64,000 nt of DNA from Acidimicrobiaceae bacterium (GTDB lineage Bacteria > Actinomycetota > Acidimicrobiia > Acidimicrobiales > Ilumatobacteraceae), in the NCBI GenBank assembly GCA_947450115.1, contig CANFUE010000011.1, forward strand, positions 1-64,000. The letters are read 5' to 3'. Under the pieces are notes generated by a model that was not told the origin of the DNA, searched no databases, and saw only the letters and a program-made list of their open reading frames with translations. The translations under genes were made by a program, and so were the position numbers. Shown here piece after piece: positions 15,570 to 24,069 of this stretch. Every line of letters starts with the position of its first letter. The stretch's first letter is position 1.

Positions 15570-16546
15570 TGCAACATACGAACTCTTCAGTGCCTCACTT
15601 TGCTGGTCTGCAAGATCTTGTCAATGACCCGTGCGTGAAAGAAATTATTGTCAACAACAGCACGGAAGTGTGGGCGGAGCGCACAACGGGTTTAGAACGC
15701 GTGGGCTCGCTGCAACCTGGTGAAGCAGTTGCACTCCTTGAACGATTACTTGCGCCTATTGGGCGGCGCATCGACTTGTCGTCCCCCATTGTCGATGCAC
15801 GCCTTGGCGATGGTTCGCGCTTGTGTGCAGCAATTCCCCCGGTCAGTCCATATGGGCTATGCCTCACCATCCGGCGCTTTGCTTCTACCGCACTCGACAT
15901 TTCCGCATTTGCCAACGGTCGCGTGGCCGACCTCTTGCACTCTGTTGTGCACCAACGACGCAATATTGTTGTAGCCGGAGCAACGTCAACCGGGAAAACA
16001 ACTTTGCTCAGCGCATTGGCAAGTGAAGTACCCCCTAACGAACGCCTTGTTGTTCTAGAAGACACCAACGAACTTGCCGTCAACCACCCGCATGTGGTGT
16101 ACCTCGAATCGCGACCATCATCGGCAGAGGGCATTCCCGAAATTTCACTGTGTCACTTAGTGCGTCACGCCCTACGGCTACGGCCCGACCGTCTCATAGT
16201 GGGCGAAGTACGTGGCCCTGAAGCATTCGACATGCTGCAAGCAATGAATACCGGGCACGCGGGGTCAATGTCTACTTGCCATGCAAACAGCGCTTCCGAT
16301 GCACTCCACCGCATTGAGAGCATGGTGCTGCAAGCAACGCCCAATTGGCCCCTTGCAGCAGTTCGTTCATATATCGCTTCAGCAATCGACATTGTTGTTT
16401 TTGTGGAGCGGTGCGCACAGGGAAGTCGCAGAGTTGCTCAGGTTGTAGAAATTGGTGACGTACTCACGACCCACGGAACCTACAGCACAAGCGTTCTTGC
16501 ACATAGTTTGCATCCAAGTAACGGCGACCTTGCACTGGTGATGTAA
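15569..16546 (+). CDS. Tad pilus locus 1: CpaF/TadA secretion ATPase
   Basis: 325 residues of the type II/IV secretion hexameric ATPase. Walker A is GATSTGKTT near residue 139, the Asp box is VVLEDTNEL, Walker B is RLIVGEVRGPEA and the His box is GHAGSMSTCHANS. The N-terminal domain carries VNDPCVKEIIVNN and PIVDARLGDGSRL. It powers pilin assembly at the inner face of the membrane. It is shorter than many CpaF proteins at the N-terminus. It is joined by one-base overlaps to the ATPase before it and the membrane platform gene after it. Confidence 0.93.
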   Translation: MQHTNSSVPHFAGLQDLVNDPCVKEIIVNNSTEVWAERTTGLERVGSLQPGEAVALLERLLAPIGRRIDLSSPIVDARLGDGSRLCAAIPPVSPYGLCLTIRRFASTALDISAFANGRVADLLHSVVHQRRNIVVAGATSTGKTTLLSALASEVPPNERLVVLEDTNELAVNHPHVVYLESRPSSAEGIPEISLCHLVRHALRLRPDRLIVGEVRGPEAFDMLQAMNTGHAGSMSTCHANSASDALHRIESMVLQATPNWPLAAVRSYIASAIDIVVFVERCAQGSRRVAQVVEIGDVLTTHGTYSTSVLAHSLHPSNGDLALVM

Positions 16547-17706
16547 TGCAAGCTCTTGCATTCGTGCTCTATTTTGCGTCTTTTTACTTAGCTGTAGAAC
16601 ACAGTGCTGTGAAGCAATGGACACGACTGCGCATTTTTGATGCTCTTCTTTCCTCGCAACAACTAGTGGTATCTTCCCCACCCACACGAGCAAGACCAAA
16701 GTTACCTCGAAAGAAACAGCCTCTTTCACCATCGCTCATCACTGCCGATTTTCTCGACGCTATTGAACGGTCCGTTTATATGGGACATTCACTTCGTGCA
16801 GCAGTGAATAATTCTCTCCCCGTACTCCCTATTTATTTACAGCAACATTTTCAGCCCCTCGCTTTGCACTGTCGCATTGGAGCACCGCTGGAAGAAGTAC
16901 TGATGACGACCAGTGTTGACGAAACTCCAGCCGACATACTTTTTGGAATTCAAGCAATTGTTGCAGCGAGCGCCGGAGGACACGGCACGCGGTACGCCCT
17001 TGAACGGGCCAGCTGGGTATTACGCGAACGACATTCTGTTCATGAAGAACGTCGCCTCCAATCTGCTCAGGCTTTGTTCTCAGCACGCATATTGTCGTGG
17101 CTCCCGCTTGCCTTCGGCGCCATGATGGTTGCTACCAACAACAGCGTGCGAACAGTACTTTTCACCACGCCTGTTGGTTTGTTGTGTTGTGGTGTTGGCG
17201 GTGCACTCAATTTTACTGGCCGCTGGTGGATGAAGAAGCTGTCTCTGCGCAAAGTGCATGCATCTACTTATGCGTTCATCGACTTTATTGATCTATTAGT
17301 TGTGCTGCTCAAAAGTGGCAACAGCACCCACCAGAGTTTTGTTGCCATGTCACAGTGGGCCCAACCTGTTGTGCGCAGTGCTGTCAATGAAGTACTGAAA
17401 TCGAGTGAAGCCCACCTCAGGTTCATCGATGCATTGCCACTTCTCACTACATACTTCGGCAATGGGGCAACTGGGGTTGTGAACGCACTCGCCGCTTCAG
17501 AGCGCGATGGATTACCTCTTGCGCCTTTACTCGAACGGCTATCGCATGAAGCACACAGTGAACGACGGCGCATTGCACAAGAAGATGCTGCAAAACTTCC
17601 CATCCGCTTGTCATTCCCCCTCGTGGTCTGTGTTTTACCTTCTTTTGTCACTCTCAGCATCGTGCCGATTCTCGTTGGGGCACTTTCCTCGCTCACTTTG
17701 AGCTAA
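16546..17706 (+). CDS. Tad pilus locus 1: fused TadB-TadC membrane platform protein
   Basis: 386 residues containing two T2SSF-type cytoplasmic helical domains, each followed by membrane segments. The first (about 65-175) includes FLDAIERSVYMGHSLRAAV and SAGGHGTRYALERASWVLRE, and the second (about 235-345) includes FIDLLVVLLKSGNSTHQSF and RRIAQEDAAKLPIRLSFPL. Normally TadB and TadC are separate proteins of about 290 residues, and locus 2 in this same window has them separate. Here both halves are compressed into one chain, which would build the pseudo-dimeric platform alone. Confidence 0.82.
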   Translation: MQALAFVLYFASFYLAVEHSAVKQWTRLRIFDALLSSQQLVVSSPPTRARPKLPRKKQPLSPSLITADFLDAIERSVYMGHSLRAAVNNSLPVLPIYLQQHFQPLALHCRIGAPLEEVLMTTSVDETPADILFGIQAIVAASAGGHGTRYALERASWVLRERHSVHEERRLQSAQALFSARILSWLPLAFGAMMVATNNSVRTVLFTTPVGLLCCGVGGALNFTGRWWMKKLSLRKVHASTYAFIDFIDLLVVLLKSGNSTHQSFVAMSQWAQPVVRSAVNEVLKSSEAHLRFIDALPLLTTYFGNGATGVVNALAASERDGLPLAPLLERLSHEAHSERRRIAQEDAAKLPIRLSFPLVVCVLPSFVTLSIVPILVGALSSLTLS

Positions 17707-17725
17707 TTCACTAAATGGAGGCACC

Positions 17726-17962
17726 ATGATCTTTTATAGCAACTTCTACATTCAGCGTTTTGTTCAGCACTTCTTTGAACAACAGCACGACGACGACGGC
17801 CAGGCAACTACCGAATACGCACTCATTCTTCTTGCGGCTGCCGTCATTGCCGTTCTTGTTATTACTTGGGCAACAGCTGGCGGTGGCGCTGGCCGTATCG
17901 GCGAACTCTTCGACAACGTCTTTAACAAAGTTGTCGATAAAGCAACCGTAGAAGTTGGCTAG
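17726..17962 (+). CDS. Tad pilus locus 1: Flp-type pilin
   Basis: 78 residues: a hydrophilic leader of 26 residues ending DDDG, then mature QATTEYALILLAAAVIAVLV. Cleavage after Gly with Glu at mature +5 and Tyr at +6 is the Flp pilin signature. The mature pilin is about 52 residues and ends with a short amphipathic helix. No prepilin peptidase gene is in the window, so processing must be done by one elsewhere. A GGAGG site precedes the ATG. Confidence 0.9.
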   Translation: MIFYSNFYIQRFVQHFFEQQHDDDGQATTEYALILLAAAVIAVLVITWATAGGGAGRIGELFDNVFNKVVDKATVEVG

Positions 17963-17965
17963 TGA

Positions 17966-18331
17966 ATGCTGGCAAAGAGCAATAATGAACGGGGCCAAGC
18001 AACAATTGAATTTGCCCTAGCACTTCCCTTGCTTGTTGTTTTTGTCATGCTCATTGCTCAATTTGCCATTGTCGCGCGGCAGCAACTCGCACTGTGGGAA
18101 GTGGCTCGCGATGCGGCTCGGCTCGCTTCTGTTTCACCCAACCCGCAAACTGCTGCACAAGAAATCGTTGCTCAAAATGGCTTTTCAACATCGGCTGTTG
18201 TTGCCACTCACTCCGATGGCATCACGCAGGTTTCTCTGACATTCAAGGAAAACACATCGCTCCCTCTACTTGGCCCTTTCATTCCGTCCATTACATTGCG
18301 GGCACATGTTGCCATGCTGACCGAGCCGTAG
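17966..18331 (+). CDS. Tad pilus locus 1: TadE-like pseudopilin
   Basis: 121 residues beginning with a short basic leader, then RGQATIEFALALPLL, again a Gly/Gln prepilin-like site with Glu at +5, and one membrane helix. The extracytoplasmic part contains the TadE helix LALWEVARDAARLASVS. It is a minor pilin likely needed for pilus initiation. It starts three bases after the pilin stop and ends the locus. No TadG-like partner follows, in contrast to locus 2. Confidence 0.85.
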   Translation: MLAKSNNERGQATIEFALALPLLVVFVMLIAQFAIVARQQLALWEVARDAARLASVSPNPQTAAQEIVAQNGFSTSAVVATHSDGITQVSLTFKENTSLPLLGPFIPSITLRAHVAMLTEP

Positions 18332-18342
18332 CGTAAAGCCGA

Positions 18343-18348
18343 TATTGT
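18343..18348 (+). promoter_or_regulatory. -10 box TATTGT of leaderless STAS gene
   Basis: TATTGT, six bases, then ATG 18355; no ribosome site. Confidence 0.55.
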
Positions 18349-18354
18349 CACCTC

Positions 18355-18690
18355 ATGCAATTACGCGTTGAGGTCATATTCCATGAAGGCGTGGCTGTGG
18401 TCCGCCTCAGCGGCGAAGTCACCTTGTCTACCCTGCCTCATCTCAGCGACATGTTAAATAAGGCCAGCCAAGAACACCCCAGTGCGCCCTTTGTCATCAA
18501 CGTCAACGATCTCACCTTGCTCGACGATGCGGGCATCGGAATTCTGATGGGTTTCGCTGGCAAATTACGCAGCACCAATATTTCGTGTGTTGTGGTGTGC
18601 TCACAAGCAGCCATCCGTTCACGACTTGTTACCACTGGTTTCGATCTTGCTGTCAGCGTGGTTGATGAAGCCAATAGTAAATATTGCTAA
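18355..18690 (+). CDS. STAS-domain protein (anti-sigma antagonist-like) without phosphoserine
   Basis: 111 residues matching anti-sigma factor antagonists: GVAVVRLSGEVTLSTLPHL at the start and the loop DLTLLDDAGIGILMGF. In SpoIIAA-type regulators the loop reads Asp-Ser-Ser/Thr-Gly and the second hydroxyl residue is phosphorylated. Here it is Asp57-Asp58-Ala59-Gly60, so this switch is missing, or the Asp mimics a charged state. No partner anti-sigma kinase is adjacent. It lies between the Tad locus and the two-component pair and has its own leaderless promoter. Confidence 0.78.
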   Translation: MQLRVEVIFHEGVAVVRLSGEVTLSTLPHLSDMLNKASQEHPSAPFVINVNDLTLLDDAGIGILMGFAGKLRSTNISCVVVCSQAAIRSRLVTTGFDLAVSVVDEANSKYC

Positions 18691-18732
18691 AGAATGCACC
18701 CCTAGTGGTAAGCGGTCGGCAATAGGGCTGAG

Positions 18733-18738
18733 TACCGT
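18733..18738 (+). promoter_or_regulatory. -10 box TACCGT of response regulator gene
   Basis: TACCGT with seven bases to ATG 18746. It supports that start over the longer open frame that overlaps the STAS gene. Confidence 0.45.
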
Positions 18739-18745
18739 AATCAAC

Positions 18746-19456
18746 ATGCCCTCGTCGCAAAAATCTGGAATGGCTCCGGTTCCATCACATGTATTGATCG
18801 CAGAAGATGACCCAGCAGTGCGTTCTGCGGTTCAACGCGTACTGGAGTTAGAGGGTTATCGCGTCAGCATGGTCAATGACGGTGCTGCTGCGCTTGCCTT
18901 TATTACGAAAACACCGCCCGATGTTGTGGTGATGGATGTCATGATGCCTTTTGCCGATGGCATGACCGTGTGTCGTGAAGTACGCACTCGAGGTATTCGT
19001 GTTCCTATTTTGCTTCTCACTGCCAAGCACGAAGTGAACGACCGCGTTGCCGGGCTCGATGCCGGCGCCGACGACTATTTAGTGAAGCCCTTCTCTATTG
19101 ACGAACTGCTTGCACGCGTACGCGCACTCTTGCGACGCCGTGAGCCTGCAGATGCAAATGCGGTGTTACGTGTTGGCGATCTCTCGCTCGATACCGCACG
19201 TCGTGAAGTACTTCGAGGTGATCGGCCGCTGAGTTTAACGAAAACCGAATTTGACCTTTTGGAAGCACTGATGCTGCGCACTGGTCTCGTTGTGACGCGC
19301 GAACAGCTCTACGAAGAAATTTGGGGTTTTGATTTTGAAACTGGCTCAAAGTCACTCGATGTGTATATCGGCTACCTACGCCGCAAAACTGAAGAAGGCG
19401 GCGAATCGCGAGTGGTGTACACCATTCGTGGAGTTGGCTACACGGTGAAGGCCTAA
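18746..19456 (+). CDS. OmpR/PhoB-type response regulator (MprA-like)
   Basis: 236 residues. The receiver domain has the acidic pocket LIAEDD, phosphoacceptor Asp64 in VVMDVMMP and Lys in YLVKPF. The winged-helix C-terminus shows LTKTEFDLLEALMLR, VVTREQLYEEIWG and SLDVYIGYLRRK. It is a DNA-binding regulator phosphorylated by the histidine kinase encoded three bases downstream. Resemblance to MprA is by architecture only; envelope stress sensing would be inference. ATG 18770 is an alternative start. Confidence 0.93.
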   Translation: MPSSQKSGMAPVPSHVLIAEDDPAVRSAVQRVLELEGYRVSMVNDGAAALAFITKTPPDVVVMDVMMPFADGMTVCREVRTRGIRVPILLLTAKHEVNDRVAGLDAGADDYLVKPFSIDELLARVRALLRRREPADANAVLRVGDLSLDTARREVLRGDRPLSLTKTEFDLLEALMLRTGLVVTREQLYEEIWGFDFETGSKSLDVYIGYLRRKTEEGGESRVVYTIRGVGYTVKA

Positions 19457-19459
19457 CTC

Positions 19460-20848
19460 ATGAGTTTGCGTTCACGTCTGGCCATCGCTACTGGCGGAAT
19501 TGCATTTGTGGCTGTAGGTACCCTTGCTGCTGGGGCCTACATCATTGCGAGCCACGAGTTGCGTTCGCAGGTAGATGCATCATTATCGGCCCGCGCTAGT
19601 GCCATCGTACGTGAAATCAACCGCAGCTTTGATCAGCCACGTTTCCCAGGCCGCATGTCTTCACCACTCGGACCCACACTTTTACAGCCTGAGTTTGACG
19701 CCATTACACAAGTCATCGGAATCGATGGAACTATTTTGGCAAGTCTTGGCCCATCTGAATTAGCAGTACGAGCTGAAGAGTTAGAACTCGCACACAGCAC
19801 AACCGATGGGTTGAGCTTGTTATACAACACCACCGTTGCAGGTAATTCATATCGCGTACTTACTGTGTCATTGCCCAGTGGGGGCGCATTACAACTCGGC
19901 CGCGACATTACCGATATTGAAGATGCGCGAGCAGGAATGCGCACGTGGCTCATCGTGTTTGGCTTCGGTGGCATTGTGATGGCAGCTGCGGCTGGATGGT
20001 TCATTGCACGCCGTACGAGCAAACCCATTGAACAGTTGTCGGCAACTGCCGTGGAAATTGCTTCTACTCAAGACACATCGCACCTCATCGACATTAAGGC
20101 AAGTGGCGAAGTTGCCGACCTAGTTTCTAGTTTCAACACCATGTTGCAAGCACTCGGTCATTCAGTTGCCCAACAAAAGCAATTGGTTCAAGACGCAAGT
20201 CACGAGCTGCGCACACCTCTCACCAGCTTGCGGGCAAATTCAGAATTGCTTGAGCGCCCAGATTTACCGCAGCACACTCGCGATGCAATTATCCACGACA
20301 TCCGAGCTGAAATTGATGAGCTCACCGCGCTTTCAAGCGAACTATCTGCACTTGCATCAGACCAAAGGTCATCTGAAGATCCGGTCTTAATTGAAATTGC
20401 CGAAGCCGTGCAAGAAGTTGCCGAGCGCGCGCAACGTCGTTCTGGTCGCGTTGTAGAACTGCACTCCACCTCACCAGGACAGGTGATGGTGCGCCCTGCT
20501 CAATTCGACAGAACACTTTCGAATCTCATCGACAATGCCCTTAAGTTCAGCCCTGCCGGAAGCAAAGTTGACGTGTTCATTAAAGGAACACGCATTGAAG
20601 TGCACGACTCGGGCCCAGGTATTGCACCCGAAGATCGTCAATTTGTCTTTGATCGTTTTTACCGCGCAGCAGCAACTCGAGCAATGCCTGGTTCTGGTTT
20701 AGGTCTTGCCATAGTGAAGCAATTTGCCGATATTCACCACGCAACAACATTTGTTGGTGCCTCGGGTACCGGAGGGGCCATGGTGGGGCTAGAACTAGCC
20801 CCTGCCACCGCCGGGGGCAATAGTGCTCACACCGTCGGTACGAAATGA
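19460..20848 (+). CDS. Sensor histidine kinase (MprB-like)
   Basis: 462 residues: membrane helix (about 8-30), extracytoplasmic sensor region of about 125 residues, second helix (about 160-180), HAMP ([16 protein letters not shown]), dimerisation domain with phospho-His in [15 protein letters not shown], then N-box [12 protein letters not shown]1 [12 protein letters not shown]-box FDRFYRA and G2 GSGLGLAIV. It is the partner of the response regulator immediately upstream. Its last 54 bases overlap tail to tail with the acyl-CoA dehydrogenase gene, and the overlapping part encodes a low-complexity tail beyond the ATPase domain. Confidence 0.94.
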   Translation: MSLRSRLAIATGGIAFVAVGTLAAGAYIIASHELRSQVDASLSARASAIVREINRSFDQPRFPGRMSSPLGPTLLQPEFDAITQVIGIDGTILASLGPSELAVRAEELELAHSTTDGLSLLYNTTVAGNSYRVLTVSLPSGGALQLGRDITDIEDARAGMRTWLIVFGFGGIVMAAAAGWFIARRTSKPIEQLSATAVEIASTQDTSHLIDIKASGEVADLVSSFNTMLQALGHSVAQQKQLVQDASHELRTPLTSLRANSELLERPDLPQHTRDAIIHDIRAEIDELTALSSELSALASDQRSSEDPVLIEIAEAVQEVAERAQRRSGRVVELHSTSPGQVMVRPAQFDRTLSNLIDNALKFSPAGSKVDVFIKGTRIEVHDSGPGIAPEDRQFVFDRFYRAAATRAMPGSGLGLAIVKQFADIHHATTFVGASGTGGAMVGLELAPATAGGNSAHTVGTK

Positions 20849-22051
20849 TGGGTCGTACTTGCGAAGCTCTGCACGCGCAATAGTCATTTTGTGCACTTCG
20901 TCTGGGCCGTCGGCCAAACGCAGTGAACGAATGTGTGCGTACATGCGTGCCAGTGGGAAGTCTTGGCTAATGCCACCCGCACCGTGTACTTGAATGGCAC
21001 GGTCAATAATTTTAAGCGCCATTACTGGGGCAGCAACTTTAATTGCTGCAATTTCTGTACGTGCACCCTTGTTGCCCACGGTGTCCATGAGCCAAGCAGT
21101 TTTCATTGTTAAGAGGCGAATCATCTCAAGATCAATTCGTGCTTCAGCAATCCAGTCTTGAATGTTTGAACGCTCTGCTACACGCTTTCCAAATGTGGTG
21201 CGGTTCAAAGAGCGCTGACACAACATTTCAAGCGCTCGCTCGGCAGCACCAATGGTGCGCATGCAGTGATGAATACGGCCAGGTCCAAGACGGGCTTGGC
21301 TGATCATAAAGCCGTCGCCTTCATTGGCGATGAGGTTGCTCACTGGAACACGCACGTTGTCGAAAATAGTTTCGGCGTGACCTTCTTGGTCGATGTAACC
21401 GAACACGGTGAGGTTGCGCTTCAAGGTAACGCCTGGTGTATCGATAGGAACCAAAATTTGGCTCTGCTGTTGGTGCGGCGCAGCCTTCGGGTCGGTCTTA
21501 CCCATCACAATGAGAATTTTTGTATTGGGATGGAATGCATTTGAGGTCCACCACTTGCGACCATTCAATACGTAGTGGTTACCGTCGCGCTCAATGCTGA
21601 GTGAAATATTGGTGGCGTCACTGGATGCAACTGCAGGTTCGGTCATGGCAAATGCTGAACGAATTTCACCTTCAAGTAATGGGCGCAACCACATGTCTTG
21701 TTGTTCAGGAGTTCCGAACATGGTGAGAACTTCCATGTTGCCCGTATCGGGGGCATTGCAGTTGCACGATTCAGAGGCCATGCTCGAACGGCCAAGAATT
21801 TCTGCCAACGGTGCATACTCGGCGTTTGTTAAACCAGGACCCCACTCTTTGTGTGGTTGGAAAAGGTTCCAAAGTCCGCGCTTGCGGGCTTCTTTTTTGA
21901 GTTCTTCCATGATGGGCGGCTGAGCGTGTGGGTTACCCGCTTCACGCAACTGCTCTTCATACAGTTCCTCATTGGGGTAAATCATCTCGTCCATAAAGGC
22001 GAGCAATTTTTCACGATATTCCAAGCAACGAGGTGTGAGTGCAAAATCCAT
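20795..22051 (-). CDS. Acyl-CoA dehydrogenase (ACAD10/11-like)
   Basis: 418 residues, FAD-dependent. Marks include [69 protein letters not shown] and the C-terminal [34 protein letters not shown]. The ADGPDEVH ending and HHCMR are typical of the ACAD10/11 group of long-chain or hydroxy-acyl dehydrogenases. It oxidises acyl-CoA to enoyl-CoA in the cytosol. A TACGGT box lies six bases before the ATG. The last 18 codons overlap the histidine kinase gene on the other strand. Confidence 0.93.
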   Translation of the reverse strand: MDFALTPRCLEYREKLLAFMDEMIYPNEELYEEQLREAGNPHAQPPIMEELKKEARKRGLWNLFQPHKEWGPGLTNAEYAPLAEILGRSSMASESCNCNAPDTGNMEVLTMFGTPEQQDMWLRPLLEGEIRSAFAMTEPAVASSDATNISLSIERDGNHYVLNGRKWWTSNAFHPNTKILIVMGKTDPKAAPHQQQSQILVPIDTPGVTLKRNLTVFGYIDQEGHAETIFDNVRVPVSNLIANEGDGFMISQARLGPGRIHHCMRTIGAAERALEMLCQRSLNRTTFGKRVAERSNIQDWIAEARIDLEMIRLLTMKTAWLMDTVGNKGARTEIAAIKVAAPVMALKIIDRAIQVHGAGGISQDFPLARMYAHIRSLRLADGPDEVHKMTIARAELRKYDPSFRTDGVSTIAPGGGRG

Positions 22052-22057
22052 GTCTCT

Positions 22058-22063
22058 ACCGTA
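22058..22063 (-). promoter_or_regulatory. -10 box TACGGT of leaderless acyl-CoA dehydrogenase gene
   Basis: TACGGT, six bases, ATG 22051 on the minus strand. Confidence 0.55.
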
Positions 22064-22095
22064 CTGCGTAGCGATTGATGACTACGAAGGCAAAA

Positions 22096-23001
22096 CTAGC
22101 CCCACAGGCTCTTTGGGTATTTTCCTTTTTCAACAAGAGCCGCAATTGACCCCTGGACGATCTCTTTGTCCTCTTTATATGTCACGCCAAACCACGTGGA
22201 ATTACTACGCAACACTTTGCACGTGACGTGTTTCTCAGTAATGAGTTGGCCCACGGTCAAAGGAATAAAACACTCACTTTTCAATTCGGTTCCCGATGAG
22301 CGCAGGAACTCTTGAAAGACACGGTCGAGGTGGTCGAACAACCGCGGGGTGAAACCCCACATGTTCATCGACACAGGTTCATCGCCGGTGAGGCTCACCA
22401 CGCTGCCATCTTCGTGCGTGTAAATGGCGCCATTCCCCTGGCGGCTGAGGTTTGTCATTTCATCAATGTGGGTGAGAAGCGCATTTTCATTAGTTGTACA
22501 CACGCCACGTGCCACCGACCCATGGTCGGACAACGTATTGCGCAAAGTAAAGCCCACCATGGAAAAAGTATTCGCTGAAGAATCAACCCCAGCGAGTTCG
22601 TTGTTTAAAACAACATACGACTCTTGGCCATAGAAATCATCGGCGTTGATGACAGCAAAATTTTCCTTCACCACATCAGCAGCGCACAAAATGGCATGTG
22701 TGGTTCCCCATGGTTTTTCACGGCCTGCAGGAACGCTCCAACCACTCGGCAAATTGTCGAGCGTTTGAAATGCGTATTCCACATCAACAAGATGCTCAAA
22801 CTTTGACGAAACATTATTGCGAAAGTCGGCCTCAAAGTCGGGGCGAATAATGAAAACAACTTTGCTGAAACCTGCACGCAGTGCGTCGAACACCGAATAG
22901 TCGAGAATGGTCTCACCCGATGGGCCCATAGGGTCAATTTGCTTCAGCCCGCCATAGCGCGAACCCATTCCAGCAGCTAGCACAACAAGGGTTTGGGGCA
23001 T
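22096..23001 (-). CDS. Sugar nucleotidyltransferase family protein
   Basis: 301 residues of GT-A nucleotidyltransferase fold. The activating loop is LAAGMGSRYGGLKQIDPMGPSGE, and the metal-binding Asp pair is in FAVINADDFYG near residue 120. WGTTHAILCAADVV and PVSMNMWGFTPRLFDHL further match the NDP-sugar pyrophosphorylase-like family common in bacteria. The sugar is unknown. It has its own promoter (TACCGT six bases before the ATG) with a palindrome immediately upstream. Confidence 0.87.
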   Translation of the reverse strand: MPQTLVVLAAGMGSRYGGLKQIDPMGPSGETILDYSVFDALRAGFSKVVFIIRPDFEADFRNNVSSKFEHLVDVEYAFQTLDNLPSGWSVPAGREKPWGTTHAILCAADVVKENFAVINADDFYGQESYVVLNNELAGVDSSANTFSMVGFTLRNTLSDHGSVARGVCTTNENALLTHIDEMTNLSRQGNGAIYTHEDGSVVSLTGDEPVSMNMWGFTPRLFDHLDRVFQEFLRSSGTELKSECFIPLTVGQLITEKHVTCKVLRSNSTWFGVTYKEDKEIVQGSIAALVEKGKYPKSLWG

Positions 23002-23007
23002 TCCTTA

Positions 23008-23013
23008 ACGGTA
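23008..23013 (-). promoter_or_regulatory. -10 box TACCGT of leaderless nucleotidyltransferase gene
   Basis: TACCGT, six bases, ATG 23001 on the minus strand. Confidence 0.55.
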
Positions 23014-23017
23014 GTAC

Positions 23018-23029
23018 GTCGTGCACGAC
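23018..23029. promoter_or_regulatory. Perfect 12-bp palindrome in the nucleotidyltransferase promoter
   Basis: GTCGTGCACGAC reads the same on both strands and sits four bases upstream of the -10 box, in the spacer where a repressor would block polymerase. No regulator is assigned. Confidence 0.4.
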
Positions 23030-23047
23030 ACAAGCGGTAATAACTAT

Positions 23048-24007
23048 TTATGTTGTTTTTGGTTTGCGAAAACCACGCCGATCACTCGCTTTTTCTCGTT
23101 CACGCTGCTCTTCTTCCAGCGCAACTTCTTCCGCAATGAGTCGCTTCATGCTGCTCAGACGCAACGGCGAAAGAGTGTTGCCACTAATTGCACTTTGTAC
23201 AGCACACTCAGGTTCATCTTCATGTTTGCAATCGCGAAAGCGACATTTTTCTGACAGTGCAAATACATCGGCAAAAGCTTTCTCAATGCCGTGTCCACTC
23301 GTCCATAAGCTCAACGCACGCAAACCAGGTGTGTCGATGAGCCACCCACCACTGGGAATTTCCACAAGGTCTGCGGCAACGGTGGTGTGGCGTCCGCGCT
23401 GGTCGCCTTCGCGTACTTCACCCACATTTTGTACTCGCGCGCCAACAAGTGCATTCACCAGTGTCGACTTGCCTACTCCACTCGCCCCTAAGAGCACAAT
23501 GGTTTCGCCATTGCTCGTGTACTGGCGAAGTACTTGCAACGTTTCTTGTTGTCGAGAACTCAATCCATGCACTGCAACATCCGGAGCAACTTCACGCACT
23601 ACTTCGGTGAGTGCAGTAATGATTTCTTCATCAACAGCGTCAGATTTCGTAAGTAGCACTACGGGAGTTGCCCCACTGTCGTAAGCCAATATGAGTTCTC
23701 GCTCAAGTCGACGGGGGTTCACACCAGAGGGCGCTGCATGCAACAAAAAAACAGTGTCGAGGTTTGCCGCAACAACATGCGACGTTGCGCGAGCACCTTC
23801 AAAAGATGCACGACGAATAATTGCCGACTTCCTCAACAACACTTCGCCCACACGTTCTTCGTTTGTGTCGACGGTCACATAATCGCCCACTGCAACATCG
23901 GCACCAATATTGCGCACCCGCATTTCACTGCCATCGTGCGCCAAAAGTGTGCTCCACCCTCGGTCGAGGCGTTTCACTCGCCACGCATGTGCGTTTTCTT
24001 CGTGCAT
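23048..24007 (-). CDS. rsgA: Ribosome small-subunit biogenesis GTPase RsgA
   Basis: 319 residues with the circularly permuted GTPase order of this family: G4 LLTKSD, then G1 GASGVGKSTL, then the switch/G3 LIDTPGLRALSLW. An N-terminal OB domain precedes it, and a C-terminal zinc site CRFRDCKHEDEPEC (Cys-x4-Cys-x-His-x5-Cys) follows. It matures the 30S subunit and releases from it on GTP hydrolysis. The ATG diverges from the MMPL gene, 62 bases apart. The basic C-terminal tail (REREKASDRRGFRKPK) is a common RNA-binding extension. Confidence 0.95.
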   Translation of the reverse strand: MHEENAHAWRVKRLDRGWSTLLAHDGSEMRVRNIGADVAVGDYVTVDTNEERVGEVLLRKSAIIRRASFEGARATSHVVAANLDTVFLLHAAPSGVNPRRLERELILAYDSGATPVVLLTKSDAVDEEIITALTEVVREVAPDVAVHGLSSRQQETLQVLRQYTSNGETIVLLGASGVGKSTLVNALVGARVQNVGEVREGDQRGRHTTVAADLVEIPSGGWLIDTPGLRALSLWTSGHGIEKAFADVFALSEKCRFRDCKHEDEPECAVQSAISGNTLSPLRLSSMKRLIAEEVALEEEQREREKASDRRGFRKPKTT

Positions 24008-24069
24008 TACTGCAAACGCTAATGCCTAATCCCATAACCTGTGACGAGTTCTTCTTCGAAAGGTTCCCC

